A stretch of 64,000 nt of DNA from positions 30,211 to 94,210 of the forward strand of contig NZ_BONO01000018.1 of assembly GCF_016862755.1 (NCBI RefSeq). The letters run 5' to 3'. The notes beneath the pieces are model-generated. The model had not been told where the DNA came from and did not search any database. It was given only the letters and a program-made list of their open reading frames with translations. Position numbers and translations under genes: made by a program. Origin of the DNA: Cellulomonas pakistanensis (GTDB taxonomy: Bacteria; Actinomycetota; Actinomycetes; Actinomycetales; Cellulomonadaceae). Every line of letters starts with the position of its first letter. The stretch's first letter is position 1. Of the stretch, positions 23,355 to 32,820 are shown piece by piece.

Positions 23355-24839
23355 TCAGAACCCCCGGTGCGTCCACCGCCCCGTGAGCAGCGTCCCGGCC
23401 ACCGGCATCTCCCGCAGCGGCGCCCCCGCGGCCAGCGGGTCCGCGTCCAGCACGGCGAGGTCCGCCGGCGCGCCGACGGCGAGCGTCAGCGGCTGGCCGT
23501 CGACCGACGACCGCAGGGCGGTCACCAGGTCCAGCCGCTGCTCGGGGTGCCAGGGCTCGCGCCCGTCCCGCGCCCGCTCCACCGCCGCCGACACCGCGAC
23601 CCAGGGGTCCAGCGGCGCGACCGGTGCGTCGGAGCCGAGCACGAGCTCCACGCCCGCGGCGGCCAGCGACGCGAGCGCGAACGCCCGACCGGTGCGCCCG
23701 GCCCAGTGCCGGTCGGCGACGTCCCGGTCGTCCATCGCGTGCTCGGGCTGCACGGACGCCACGACGCCGAGCTCGGCGAACCGGGCCACGTCGGCGTCGG
23801 TCAGCAGCTGGGCGTGCTCGACGGACCCGCGGGCCCCGGACGCCGCGAACGCGTCGAGCGCGAGGGTGTTCGCGTGGTCGCCGATCGCGTGGATCGCGCA
23901 GGTCAGACCCTTGCGGGTGGCGTGCGCCATGAGCGGGACCAGGTGCTCCGGCGGCACGGACAGCACGCCGTACGCGTCCGCGCCGGTCAGGCCCGGGTAC
24001 GGGTCGTGGCAGAACGCGGTCCGGGTGTTCAGCGAGCCGTCGGTGACGACCTTGAGCGGCCCCTGCTGCAGCAGCCCACCGGTGCCGACGACGACGTCCC
24101 CGGTGCGCAGCTCCTCGGCGAGGACCCGGTCCAGGTACGGCTCCCAGACGCCCGCGCGGACCCGCAGCGCGTCGTTGCCCGCGGCGATCCGGCGCCGCCA
24201 CGGCGCGAGGTTCTCGGTGATCTCCAGGTCGAGGACGCCGACCACCCCACGGGCCGCCGCGGCCCGGGACGCGTCGGCGACCCAGGCGTCCGCGACGTCG
24301 TCGGCCACGTGGTCGACCACGCTGGTCAGCGGCAGCCACTCGGCCTCGCGGAGCAGCCCGGTCGGGTGCCCGGCGACGCCGGCGTACCGGAGGCCGGCGG
24401 TGCTGAACCAGGCGCAGTGCAGGTCGCCCGACACGAGGACCACCGGCACGTCGCCGACCGCGGCGTCCAGCAGCTCCGCGGTCGGGGCGTCGGGCCACAG
24501 TCCGTCGCGGAACCCGTAGCCGACGAGCGCGGTGCCCGGGGTGAGCGGCCGCGCCGCGAGCCGGTCCAGGACGATCCGGACGGCGTGCGCCGCCGAGGTC
24601 GCCTGCGACACGTCGAGCCGCTGCCGGGCGAGCGCCCACTGCGTCATGTGGGTGTGCGCGTCCCACAGGCCCGGCATGACCGTGCGGCCGCCGAGGTCGA
24701 CCCGCTCGGCGCCGGCGCCCGCGCCGCGCGCGAGGTCGGGGCCGACGGCGTGCACCCGGCCGTCGCGCAGCAGCACGTCGACGGTGCTCGGGGCGCCCAC
24801 CAGGCGGGCGTTCGTGAGGACGAGGGCGGCGGTGGTCAC
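23355..24839 (-). CDS. Amidohydrolase family protein, YtcJ-like
   Basis: Metal-dependent amidohydrolase of 494 residues, cytosolic (no signal). The first metal motif is MPGLWDAHTHMTQWAL near residue 60; other cues are GLTCAIHAIGDHANTLALDAF, SVEHAQLLTDADVARFAEL, VASVQPEHAMDD and the late metal Asp in LVLGSDAPVAPLDPW. The layout matches the amidohydrolase_3/YtcJ group, whose substrates are mostly unknown (N-acyl amino acids or amides). Upstream on the same strand, 80 bases away, is the PaiB-like gene. Confidence 0.88.
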   Translation of the reverse strand: MTTAALVLTNARLVGAPSTVDVLLRDGRVHAVGPDLARGAGAGAERVDLGGRTVMPGLWDAHTHMTQWALARQRLDVSQATSAAHAVRIVLDRLAARPLTPGTALVGYGFRDGLWPDAPTAELLDAAVGDVPVVLVSGDLHCAWFSTAGLRYAGVAGHPTGLLREAEWLPLTSVVDHVADDVADAWVADASRAAAARGVVGVLDLEITENLAPWRRRIAAGNDALRVRAGVWEPYLDRVLAEELRTGDVVVGTGGLLQQGPLKVVTDGSLNTRTAFCHDPYPGLTGADAYGVLSVPPEHLVPLMAHATRKGLTCAIHAIGDHANTLALDAFAASGARGSVEHAQLLTDADVARFAELGVVASVQPEHAMDDRDVADRHWAGRTGRAFALASLAAAGVELVLGSDAPVAPLDPWVAVSAAVERARDGREPWHPEQRLDLVTALRSSVDGQPLTLAVGAPADLAVLDADPLAAGAPLREMPVAGTLLTGRWTHRGF

Positions 24840-24919
24840 GCGGGGCCTTCCGGTCGGTGTCGGGCGGTCGGGGTCGGGCGGTCGGGCGGTGCGTCGGCCC
24901 CAGCCGGGCCGGCGGTGCG

Positions 24920-25672
24920 TCAGGCCCAGCCGGGCCGGCGGCCGAGCTCGGCGCGCATCTCGGCCGCGAGCGCCGGCTGCGCGTGGTGCGGGTCGTCGCC
25001 CAGGCGCTCGGCGACCCGCTCCGCGACGGCGCGCGGCTTGTCCTGGCTGAGCTTGGCCTTGCCCTGCCAGCGGGTCACGGAGAGGCGGAACCCGACGGCG
25101 CCGGGCGCGATCCGCCGCGCGTACCCCTCGACGTCCGGCAGCCGCACCGGGTCGGGCATCGGCGCCTCGTACTGGTCCACCGTCGCCGCCATCACCGCGT
25201 ACGAGTCCTCGGCGTCGAGCAGCTCGAGCGTGCCGTACAGGTGCACGGCGACGTAGTTCCAGGTCGGCACCGCCGGCGCGTACCCGTACCAGCCGGGCGA
25301 CACGTAGCCGTACGGCCCCTCCACGACGAGCAGGTGCTCGCGCCCGGAGCCGGCCTGGTGCAGCAGCTCGTCGGGCCGGCCGAGGTGGCTGAGCAGCGTG
25401 AGCGGCGCCGCCGGCACGGTGAACCGGTCGGGAAGGCCGTGGGCGTCGCGCGCAGGCCGCGGCGCCGGGGGCTCGGCGGGCGGGACCGGCGCGCCCCCGG
25501 TCCCCGCCGACGGCAGCGGCACGTCCTCGGCCAGGAGCACCGGCACGTGCGACGCGACGGGCCCGTCGTCGGTCACCGAGACCAGCGTCGCCCAGCCGTG
25601 GGCGCGCACCAGGTCACGGACGCGTCCCTCGTCGGTCAGCACGTAGTCGGTCGTGTGGATCACGCGGCCCAT
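24920..25672 (-). CDS. PaiB-like FMN-binding protein
   Basis: A 250-residue member of the PaiB (FMN_bind_2) family, described as negative regulators of sporulation/degradative enzymes in Bacillus but often simply flavin-binding. Cues are DLVRAHGWATLVSVTDDGPVASHVPVLL at the N-terminus, a YGYVSPGWYGYAPAVPTWNYVAVHLYG core, and FRLSVTRWQGKAKLSQDKPR near the C-terminus; the last is the most typical PaiB signature. An insert of about 30 Pro/Ala-rich residues (GTGGAPVPPAEPPAPRP) is not standard. The ATG at 25672 is chosen because homology begins directly after MGRVIHTTDY; an ATG 45 bases upstream is possible. Confidence 0.85.
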   Translation of the reverse strand: MGRVIHTTDYVLTDEGRVRDLVRAHGWATLVSVTDDGPVASHVPVLLAEDVPLPSAGTGGAPVPPAEPPAPRPARDAHGLPDRFTVPAAPLTLLSHLGRPDELLHQAGSGREHLLVVEGPYGYVSPGWYGYAPAVPTWNYVAVHLYGTLELLDAEDSYAVMAATVDQYEAPMPDPVRLPDVEGYARRIAPGAVGFRLSVTRWQGKAKLSQDKPRAVAERVAERLGDDPHHAQPALAAEMRAELGRRPGWA

Positions 25673-25951
25673 CGAACCACCGCGACCCCTCCCGACGGCA
25701 CCCGCCGTCTGTGTCACGCACGTAAAACTTTCATTGCCTACTGAACTCTCAGCATCCCGGCTATTGACGGACCCACGGGGTGCAGCGGTTGACTACCGGC
25801 ACCGCCGCCGGGCACCCCCACCCGGCCCGCCGGCCCGCGCCGTCCCACCCCGACGCCGCCGCCCCGGCCCCGGCAGAGCCGCCGACCCCGCTCCCCCGCA
25901 CCCCCGCCTCCGGCGGCCCCGTGCCGCCGCTCCCCCTGCAGTGGAGGACCC
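25673..25951. promoter_or_regulatory. Divergent promoter region, PaiB-like gene and peptide operon
   Basis: The only clearly AT-richer pocket nearby is at about 25728-25770 (GTAAAACTTTCATTGCC followed by CTACTGAACTCTCAG), with TTGACG at 25764-25769 and TTGACT at 25789-25794 as possible -35 elements. A small hairpin GACGGC/GCCGTC lies near 25695-25710. From about 25800 to the start at 25952 the sequence is Pro/Ala-like GC filler with no supported ORF. A GTGGAGGA site precedes the ATG of the binding-protein gene. Confidence 0.35.
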
Positions 25952-27559
25952 ATGGATACGACCCGGATCCGGCTCGCGGCCGGCGCCGCCGTGCTGGCGC
26001 TCGCCCTGGCCGCGTGCTCCGGCGGCGGCGACGAGTCCGCCGACGACACCGCCACCGGCTCCGGCGGCGCGATCCGCGTCGCCGTGACCGACCCGGTGCA
26101 GCTCGTCCCCGGCCGGCAGACGATCGCGTTCGACTTCGCGATGGCCGTCTGGGCGCCGCTCACCTGGATCGACGACGCCGGCGAGATGTCGTACGTCGCC
26201 GCCGAGTCCGTCGAGTCCGAGGACGGCGTCACCTGGACGATCACGCTGAAGGACGGCTGGACGTTCCACGACGGCACCCCGGTGACGGCGCAGTCGTACG
26301 TCGACGCGTGGAACGCGGTCGCCTACGGCCCGAACGCGTGGGAGAACTCCGGCCAGCTGGCGAACGTCGTCGGCTACGCGGACCTCAACACCGCCGAGGG
26401 CGAGCCCGCCACCGAGATGTCCGGCCTCGAGGTCGTGGACGACACGACGTTCACCGTGACGCTCACCGGCGCGGACGGCCAGTTCCCGATGCAGCTGTCC
26501 CAGGCCCAGACGGCGTTCTACCCGATGCCCGAGTCGGCGTTCGACGACTTCGAGGCGTACAACACGCACCCGGTGGGCAACGGCCCGTTCGAGGTGGCGA
26601 CGGACTACGCCGAGAACGAGGAGATGACCGTCACGGCGTACGCCGACTACCAGGGCCTGGAGCCCACGGTCGACGAGATCACGTTCGTGCCGTACACCGA
26701 CACGACCACGGCCTACACCGACGTGCAGGCGGGCAACCTCGACATCGCGGGCGTCCCGGTGGCGCGCCAGACGCAGGCGGCGGCCGACTTCGGCGACCGG
26801 CTGTACTCGTTCGAGGCCGCCGGCATCTCCTACCTCGGCCTGCCGCTGTGGGACGAGCGGTACTCCGACGTCCGGGTCCGCCAGGCCATCTCCATGGCGA
26901 TCGACCGCGACACCATCAACGACGTCATCTACGGCGGGCTGTTCACCCCGGCCACCGCGCTGACCCCGGCGGTCGAGGCCGGCACGCCCGAGGGCATCTG
27001 CGGCGAGTACTGCGAGTACGACCCGGACGCCGCGAAGGCCCTGCTCGAGGAGGCCGGCGGGTTCGACGGCACGATCGACATCTTCTTCCCCGGCGGCTCC
27101 GGCCTGGACGAGCTGTACACGGCGATCGCCAACCAGCTCCGGCAGAACCTGGGCGTCGACGCGGTCGCGACCCCGAGCACCGACTGGGCCGAGTTCGCCG
27201 GCAAGCGCGAGGCGGGCGACATCGCCGGCCCGTTCTTCTCCCGCTGGGGCGCGCTGTACCCGAGCCAGCAGAACACCCTCCGGGCGTTCTACGTCGAGGG
27301 CGGCGGCTGCCCGAACTGCATCCCGTACTACGAGCCCGAGGTCACCGACCTCATCGCGGCCGCCGACGCCGAGGTGGACGCGGACGCCGCGGCCGAGGCC
27401 TACGCCGCCGTCCAGGAGCGCATCCTCGAGGACTTCCCGGCCCCGCCGCTGTTCTTCGAGACGTACTCCTACGTGGTGTCCGAGCGGGTCGCCGAGCTGC
27501 CCACCTCGGCCGTCGGCAACCCGACGTTCACCCAGGTCGTCCTCGCCGAGGGCGCATGA
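25952..27559 (+). CDS. Peptide-type ABC transporter substrate-binding lipoprotein (SBP family 5)
   Basis: Solute-binding lipoprotein of 535 residues, first gene of a seven-gene operon. Signal peptide with lipobox LAAC, lipidated Cys22. Family strings: TWTITLKDGWTFHDGTPVTA, AFYPMPESAF, VRVRQAISMAIDRDTINDV near residue 310, then CGEYCEYDPDAAKALLEEAGG. Four Cys (two in CGEYC, two in GGCPNC near residue 450) could form disulfides outside the cell. The next gene overlaps by four bases (ATGA). Paired with peptidases in the same operon, so the ligand is most likely a peptide. Confidence 0.92.
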   Translation: MDTTRIRLAAGAAVLALALAACSGGGDESADDTATGSGGAIRVAVTDPVQLVPGRQTIAFDFAMAVWAPLTWIDDAGEMSYVAAESVESEDGVTWTITLKDGWTFHDGTPVTAQSYVDAWNAVAYGPNAWENSGQLANVVGYADLNTAEGEPATEMSGLEVVDDTTFTVTLTGADGQFPMQLSQAQTAFYPMPESAFDDFEAYNTHPVGNGPFEVATDYAENEEMTVTAYADYQGLEPTVDEITFVPYTDTTTAYTDVQAGNLDIAGVPVARQTQAAADFGDRLYSFEAAGISYLGLPLWDERYSDVRVRQAISMAIDRDTINDVIYGGLFTPATALTPAVEAGTPEGICGEYCEYDPDAAKALLEEAGGFDGTIDIFFPGGSGLDELYTAIANQLRQNLGVDAVATPSTDWAEFAGKREAGDIAGPFFSRWGALYPSQQNTLRAFYVEGGGCPNCIPYYEPEVTDLIAAADAEVDADAAAEAYAAVQERILEDFPAPPLFFETYSYVVSERVAELPTSAVGNPTFTQVVLAEGA

Positions 27560-28968
27560 GCCACGGCACCCTCCCGGCGGGCTCGCTCGAGGACGTCCTC
27601 GAGCGGGCCCGCCGGGTCCCCCCGATGTCCGGCTTCCCCCCGGTCGACGAGCTGCTGGCCTGGTTCGGCACCCTCGCGGCCGACCACCCGCGGCTCGTCA
27701 CGGAGCGGCGGATCGGCACCTCCCGCCTGGGCGAGCCGATCCCGATGTTCTCGATCGGGTCCGGCCAGCGGTCGCACCTGCTGTTCGCGGGCGTGCACCC
27801 GAACGAGCCGATCGGCTTCCGGACGCTCCAGCACCTCGCGGCGGAGCTCGTCGCCGACCCGGACCTGCTCGCGACCTCCGGCGCGACGTGGCACCTGGTC
27901 CCCTGCATCGACCCGGACGGCACCCGGCTCAACGAGTCCTGGTTCGCCGACCCGTCGGACCGCACGGCGTACTCCCGGCGGTTCTACCGCCCGGCGCCCG
28001 CCGAGCAGGTCGAGTGGACGTTCCCGTTCGCCTACAAGGACGCGTACTTCGACGACGTCATCCCCGAGACCCAGGCCCTCATGCGCGTGATCGACGACGT
28101 GCGGCCGGAGCTCATGGTGAGCCTGCACAACGCGGAGCTGGGCGGCGTCTACTACTACCTGTCCGAGGAGGTGCCGGGAGCCGTCGAGGCGCTGCACGCC
28201 GTCCCCCGCACGCTCGGGCTGCCGCTCGACGTCGGCGAGCCGGAGTCCCCGGCGATCCGGTCGATCGCGCCCGCCGTGTTCCACATGTCCAGCACCCGCG
28301 ACGAGTACGACTACCTGGAGCAGCTGGGCATGGCCGCGGCGACGATGGTCGGCGGCGAGTCGTCGAGCGCGTACGCGCGCCGGCACGGCACCGTCTCCCT
28401 GGTCGCCGAGCTGCCGTACTGGTCGCACCCGCTGGCCGACGACACCACGCCCACGTCCGCGGACTACGCCGACGTCGTGCGCGCCAAGGGCGAGCGGCTC
28501 GTCGACCTCGGCGCGACGCTCACCGCGCTGCTCGAGGACGCGCGCCCGCACCTGACGCTGCGGTCGCCGTTCCTGCGGGCCAGCGAGGCGTTCGTGCCGA
28601 TGATGGGCGAGAGCGGCCGGGCCGAGCTGCTGCGGGCCGAGCGCCCGGGGCTGCGCCGCGCCGCGACCGCCGCCGAGGTGTTCAGCAACGAGGACGTGGT
28701 GCGCTGCTTCCGGCTCCGGTTCGGCGGGATGCTGCTGCGCGCCCTGGACGCCGAGGTGCACGCCGGCATCGCCACGGCGCGGGTCCGGCGGGTCGCCGAC
28801 CGGGCGCGCGCCGTCTACGACGACTGGGTCGCCGAGGCGGACTCGCTCACCGGCCTCGCGGTGCTGCCGGTCGAGAAGCTGGTCGGCGTGCAGTACGGCG
28901 CCACGCTGGCGATGTCGCGGGTGCTGGCCGGCCGCGGCGGCCCGGCGACCGCGGGCGGCGCCTCGTGA
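27556..28968 (+). CDS. M14 family zinc carboxypeptidase
   Basis: Predicted metallopeptidase of 470 residues without a signal peptide, so cytosolic. Zinc ligands: His81 and Glu84 in AGVHPNEPIG and His191 in VSLHNAELGG; the catalytic Glu is probably Glu285 in LVAELPYWSHP. The C-terminal 170 residues are helical and not part of the core. M14 relatives include MpaA, which clips murein tripeptide, and zinc carboxypeptidases. Sitting between the binding protein and permeases of a peptide importer, it probably degrades the imported peptide. The exact specificity cannot be read. Confidence 0.85.
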   Translation: MSHGTLPAGSLEDVLERARRVPPMSGFPPVDELLAWFGTLAADHPRLVTERRIGTSRLGEPIPMFSIGSGQRSHLLFAGVHPNEPIGFRTLQHLAAELVADPDLLATSGATWHLVPCIDPDGTRLNESWFADPSDRTAYSRRFYRPAPAEQVEWTFPFAYKDAYFDDVIPETQALMRVIDDVRPELMVSLHNAELGGVYYYLSEEVPGAVEALHAVPRTLGLPLDVGEPESPAIRSIAPAVFHMSSTRDEYDYLEQLGMAAATMVGGESSSAYARRHGTVSLVAELPYWSHPLADDTTPTSADYADVVRAKGERLVDLGATLTALLEDARPHLTLRSPFLRASEAFVPMMGESGRAELLRAERPGLRRAATAAEVFSNEDVVRCFRLRFGGMLLRALDAEVHAGIATARVRRVADRARAVYDDWVAEADSLTGLAVLPVEKLVGVQYGATLAMSRVLAGRGGPATAGGAS

Positions 28969-29891
28969 CCCGGTACGCGGTGCGCCGCGCGGTCGAGCTG
29001 CTCATCGTGTTCCTCGGCGTCACGCTGATCATCTACCTGATGGTGTTCGCGCTGCCGGGGGACCCGATCCGGTCGCTGGGCGGCGACCGGCCGCTGCCGG
29101 ACAACGTCGTCGCCGAGCTGCGGTCCCGGTACCACCTGGACGAGCCGGTGCTGCAGCAGTACCTCCGCTACATCGGGGGCCTGTTCCAGGGCGACCTGGG
29201 CACCAACTTCAGCGGGCAGTCCGTCGCCGGCCGGATGGAGTCGCGCTGGCCGGTGACGATCACGCTCGCGCTCACCGCGTGGGGCATCCAGGTCGTCCTC
29301 GGCGTGCTGCTCGGGCTGTTCGCCGGCCTCCGCCGCGGCCGGGCGGGCGACCGGCTGGTCCTCGCGGGCACCATCCTCGCGACGAGCATCCCGGTGTTCG
29401 TCGTCGCGGTGACCACGCAGCTCGTGCTCGGCGTGCGGCTCGGCTGGTTCCCCGTGGCGGGCACCTCCGAGGGCTGGCCGACCGCGTACCTGCTGCCCGC
29501 CGTCGTGATCGCGGTGTTCGGCCTGGCGTCGGTCACCCGCGTCATGCGCGGCTCGGTCGTCGACACCCTGCAGTCCGACTTCGTGCGGAGCCTGCGGGCC
29601 CGGGGCCTGCGCGAGCGGCGCGTCGTCGGCGTGCACGTGCTGCGGAACTCCGCGATCCCCGTGCTGACGCTGCTCGCCCTCGACCTGGGGTTCCTGCTCG
29701 GCGGCACGGTCGTCGTGGAGGGCGTGTTCAACCTGCCCGGCGTCGGCCAGCTCCTGTTCCAGGCGATCCGCGCGCACGAGGGCCCGACGGTCGTCGGCGT
29801 CTCCACCGCGCTGATCATCATCTTCCTGCTGACGAACCTGGTCGTGGACCTGCTGTCGTCGGTGCTCGACCCGAGGATCCGCCATGAGTGA
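28965..29891 (+). CDS. ABC transporter permease, DppB/OppB-like
   Basis: Inner-membrane permease of 308 residues. N-terminal anchor at residues 9-30 (LLIVFLGVTLIIYLMVFALPGD), the RYHLDEPVLQQYLRY string typical of this family, GDLGTNFSGQ, and a coupling loop DFVRSLRARGLRERRVVGVHVLRN. The GTG overlaps the M14 gene stop and the 3' end overlaps the next permease gene by eight bases. Confidence 0.92.
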   Translation: MTRYAVRRAVELLIVFLGVTLIIYLMVFALPGDPIRSLGGDRPLPDNVVAELRSRYHLDEPVLQQYLRYIGGLFQGDLGTNFSGQSVAGRMESRWPVTITLALTAWGIQVVLGVLLGLFAGLRRGRAGDRLVLAGTILATSIPVFVVAVTTQLVLGVRLGWFPVAGTSEGWPTAYLLPAVVIAVFGLASVTRVMRGSVVDTLQSDFVRSLRARGLRERRVVGVHVLRNSAIPVLTLLALDLGFLLGGTVVVEGVFNLPGVGQLLFQAIRAHEGPTVVGVSTALIIIFLLTNLVVDLLSSVLDPRIRHE

Positions 29892-30789
29892 CACCCTCGC
29901 CGCCGCCGCGGTCACCGAGACCGACGCCGACCCGGTCGCCGCCCCGCGCGGCGTCTGGCGGACGCTGCGCCGCCGGCCGCTGTTCTGGGTCTGCGCGAGC
30001 GTGCTGGGCGTGCTGCTGCTGGTCGCGGTGCGGCCGTCCTGGTTCGCCGGCTGGTTCGGCCAGCCCGACCCGCGGGCGTGCGACCTGGCCGACAGCGCGC
30101 TGCGCCCGGGCGGGGAGCACGTGTTCGGCACCGACGTGCAGGGCTGCGACGTCTACGCCAACGTCGTCCACGGCACGCAGGCGTCGCTGACCGTGGGCGT
30201 GCTGGCGACGGCGCTCGCGCTGGCCGTCGCGCTGGTCGTCGGCACCGCCGCCGGGTTCTACGGCGGGATCGCCGACCGGGTGATCGCCCGGCTGACGGAC
30301 GTGTTCCTCGGCTTCCCGTTCCTGCTAGGCGCGGTCGTCGTGCTCACCTCCATCGGCACGCGGTCCCCCGTCACGGTCGCCCTGGTGCTCGCGCTGTTCT
30401 CCTGGCCGACCATGGCGCGGCTGGTCCGCGGCTCGGTCCGCGCCGTGCGGGACGCCCCGTACGTCGAGGCCGCGCGGGCGATGGGCCTGCGCGACCGCCG
30501 GATCCTCGCGCGGTACGTGCTGCCGAACTCGATCGGACCCGTGCTGGCCGTCGCGACCACGATGGTCGGCGGCGTCATCGTCTCCGAGTCGACCCTGACC
30601 TTCCTCGGACTGGGCCTGCGCGCCCCGTCGATCTCCTGGGGGCTGCAGCTGTCCAGCGCGCAGACGTTCTTCCAGACCTCGCCGCACATGCTGCTGTTCC
30701 CGGCGATCTTCCTCACCGTGACCGTCCTGGCGGTCATCACGCTCGGCGACGTCCTGCGCGACGTCCTCGACCCGAAGGGCCGCGGCTGA
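29884..30789 (+). CDS. ABC transporter permease, DppC/OppC-like
   Basis: Second permease, 301 residues. N-terminal cytoplasmic stretch, anchor at about residues 33-52, then an extracytoplasmic loop containing EHVFGTDVQGCDVYANVVHGTQ, the OppC-type motif with two Cys (one in DPRACDLADS) that may be linked. BPD_transp_1 core with coupling loop YVEAARAMGLRDRRILARYVLPN. Starts eight bases inside the previous gene. A 71-base gap precedes the serine hydrolase gene. Confidence 0.92.
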   Translation: MSDTLAAAAVTETDADPVAAPRGVWRTLRRRPLFWVCASVLGVLLLVAVRPSWFAGWFGQPDPRACDLADSALRPGGEHVFGTDVQGCDVYANVVHGTQASLTVGVLATALALAVALVVGTAAGFYGGIADRVIARLTDVFLGFPFLLGAVVVLTSIGTRSPVTVALVLALFSWPTMARLVRGSVRAVRDAPYVEAARAMGLRDRRILARYVLPNSIGPVLAVATTMVGGVIVSESTLTFLGLGLRAPSISWGLQLSSAQTFFQTSPHMLLFPAIFLTVTVLAVITLGDVLRDVLDPKGRG

Positions 30790-30860
30790 CCGCGCGCACG
30801 ACGCGCCCGCCCGCACCCGCACCCCGGCACCACCCCGCACCGTCCCGAGAGGCCCACCGC

Positions 30861-32297
30861 ATGCCCGACACGACCGCCACCCTCCGCTCGATCGCCCCGT
30901 ACCTCGCGTCGTGGGTGGACCTGCAGGGCGCGTTCCGCCGCGCCGTCGGCGTCCAGGTGGCGATCCGCTCCGGCGACGAGGTCGTGCTCGACCACGCGTG
31001 GGGCGCCGCCGACGCCACCACCGGCGAGCCGCTGCGCACGGACCACCTGTTCCGGATCGCCTCGCACTCCAAGTCGTTCACCGCGACCGCCGTCATGCGG
31101 CTCGTCGAGGCCGGCCGGCTGCGGCTGGACGACACCGTGGGCACCCACGTCCCCGGGCTCGCGTCCTCGCCGCTCGCGTCCCGCACCGTGCGGGAGCTGC
31201 TCGGGCACCAGGCCGGCGTGATCCGCGACGGCGAGCGCGGCGACTTCTGGCAGCTCGACGGCCCGTTCCCCGACGAGGACACCCTGCTGGCCGAGCTGCG
31301 CGAGGCCGGCGAGGTGTACGCGGCGAACGAGCACTTCAAGTACTCGAACTACGGGTACGGCATCCTCGGCCTGGTCGTCGAGTCCGTGACCGGGGAGCCG
31401 TTCCGCGACCACCTGCGCGCGTCGGTGCTCGAGCCGCTCGGCATGGCCGACACCGGCGCCGAGTACGACGAGGCCCTGGCCGACCGGTACGCCGCCGGGC
31501 ACACCGCCCTGCTGGACGCCGACGACCGCCGCGAGCGCATCGAGCACGTCGACACCCGCGCGCTCGCCGCGGCCACCGGGTTCTACTCCACCGCCCGGGA
31601 CATGACGGCGTTCGGCGCCGCGCACTTCCACGGCGACGAGTCCCTGCTGTCCGACGCCGGCAAGCGGCTGCTGCACCGCCAGGAGTCGGTGGTGCAGGTG
31701 CACGGCAAGGAGGTCGGGCGGTACGGCATCGGCCTCGACCTGCACACGATCGGCGACCGCGAGGTGGTCGGCCACTCCGGCGGCTACCCCGGGCACATCA
31801 CCCGCACCTACATCGACCCGGCGCAGCGGCTCGTCGTCAGCGTGCTCACCAACGCGATCGACGGCCCGGCCGACCCGATCGCGGTCGGGCTGATCAAGCT
31901 GATCGACCTCGCGCTGAACCCGCCGGCCGACGCCCCGGAGCCCGCCGCCGACGCGCGGCCGCTCGCCGAGTACACCGGCCGGTTCGGCGCCCTGTGGGGC
32001 CTGACCGACATCGCGGAGCTCGGCGGGCGGCTCGTGCTGCTGCACCCCGCCGCGCCGGACCCGGTCGCCGCCTACGACGAGCTGCACGTGCGCGGCCGGG
32101 ACGTCCTGGGCACCACCCGGCAGCCCGGCTTCGGGTCGGCCGGCGAGGACGTCGTCGTGGAGCGGGCGGAGGACGGCGGCATCGCCGCCGTGCGCAACGG
32201 CATGACGTCCTGGCCGCTCGAGGAGTTCCGCCGCCGGCGCACCGGGATGACCCGCCGCCGGGAGGCCGGTGCGCCGATCCCTGCGTCCCTAGGCTGA
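30861..32297 (+). CDS. Serine hydrolase, beta-lactamase/D-aminopeptidase (S12) type
   Basis: A 478-residue penicillin-binding-fold hydrolase without a signal peptide, therefore cytosolic. Active-site set: Ser68 and Lys71 in FRIASHSKSF, the YSN motif in FKYSNYGYG, and HSGG in VVGHSGGYPG. A C-terminal domain of about 120 residues (from PLAEYTGRFGALWG) resembles the extra domains of D-aminopeptidase DmpB-like proteins. Cytosolic S12 enzymes are usually peptidases or esterases, not antibiotic resistance enzymes. Its place in a peptide-uptake operon with an M14 peptidase suggests removal of D-residues or amide groups from imported peptides. Confidence 0.85.
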   Translation: MPDTTATLRSIAPYLASWVDLQGAFRRAVGVQVAIRSGDEVVLDHAWGAADATTGEPLRTDHLFRIASHSKSFTATAVMRLVEAGRLRLDDTVGTHVPGLASSPLASRTVRELLGHQAGVIRDGERGDFWQLDGPFPDEDTLLAELREAGEVYAANEHFKYSNYGYGILGLVVESVTGEPFRDHLRASVLEPLGMADTGAEYDEALADRYAAGHTALLDADDRRERIEHVDTRALAAATGFYSTARDMTAFGAAHFHGDESLLSDAGKRLLHRQESVVQVHGKEVGRYGIGLDLHTIGDREVVGHSGGYPGHITRTYIDPAQRLVVSVLTNAIDGPADPIAVGLIKLIDLALNPPADAPEPAADARPLAEYTGRFGALWGLTDIAELGGRLVLLHPAAPDPVAAYDELHVRGRDVLGTTRQPGFGSAGEDVVVERAEDGGIAAVRNGMTSWPLEEFRRRRTGMTRRREAGAPIPASLG

Positions 32298-32301
32298 CCG
32301 C

Positions 32302-32820
32302 ATGACCAGCGACGACGCCGTTCCCACCCCCGACCTCGCGATGTCCCCGGACCAGCTCGCGTGGATCGAGCAGTTCGCGCTCACGTGGGAGGGCACGAAC
32401 AGCGCCCGGATGGAGGGGCGCGTCGTGGGGCTGCTGATGATCGCCGACCGCCCGTACCTGTCGTCCCAGCAGATCGCGCAGCTGCTGACCGCGAGCGCCG
32501 GGGCCGTGTCCACCGCGACCCGGCGGCTCGTCGAGGTCGGGTTCATCCAGCGGCACGCGATCGCCGGCGACCGGAACCACTACTTCCGCGTCGAGGACGA
32601 CATCTGGGGCCGCTGGCTGGCGAGCGAGCGGAACTACCTGCCGCGGCTGCAGCGGGTCCTGGACCAGGGCCTCGCCGCCGAGGGCCCGCTCGCCGAGGGG
32701 CCGGCCCGCCGGCTCCGCAACGCGCGCAACTACATGGAGTGGCTCGCGGGGTACCACCGCAAGATGCTCGCCGACTGGGAGGCCTACCGCGACGCGCAGG
32801 CCGGGACTGGAGAACCGTGA
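32302..32820 (+). CDS. GbsR/MarR-like transcriptional regulator
   Basis: A 172-residue winged-helix regulator. The DNA-binding part is LLMIADRPYLSSQQIAQLLTASAGAVSTATRRLVEVGFIQRHAIAGDRNHYFRVED (residues about 44-98), as in GbsR and MarR relatives, followed by a helical dimer region. The ATG lies four bases after the serine-hydrolase stop and six bases after a TAGGCT hexamer (32290-32295), so a leaderless transcript from an internal promoter is likely besides readthrough. It overlaps the ATPase gene (GTGA). It probably controls its own operon. Confidence 0.85.
   Translation: MTSDDAVPTPDLAMSPDQLAWIEQFALTWEGTNSARMEGRVVGLLMIADRPYLSSQQIAQLLTASAGAVSTATRRLVEVGFIQRHAIAGDRNHYFRVEDDIWGRWLASERNYLPRLQRVLDQGLAAEGPLAEGPARRLRNARNYMEWLAGYHRKMLADWEAYRDAQAGTGEP

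Noticed and set aside
25673..25951. A second cysteine leader before the other peptide importer
   Set aside because: No start codon with a Cys-rich short frame was found in this gap on the plus strand; the importer at 25952 has a normal ribosome-binding site.
30861..32297. Beta-lactamase resistance gene
   Set aside because: The S-x-x-K, YSN and HSGG motifs are shared by all S12 enzymes. The protein has no signal peptide, is longer than class C lactamases and lies in a peptide-uptake operon, so a cytosolic peptidase or esterase is more likely.
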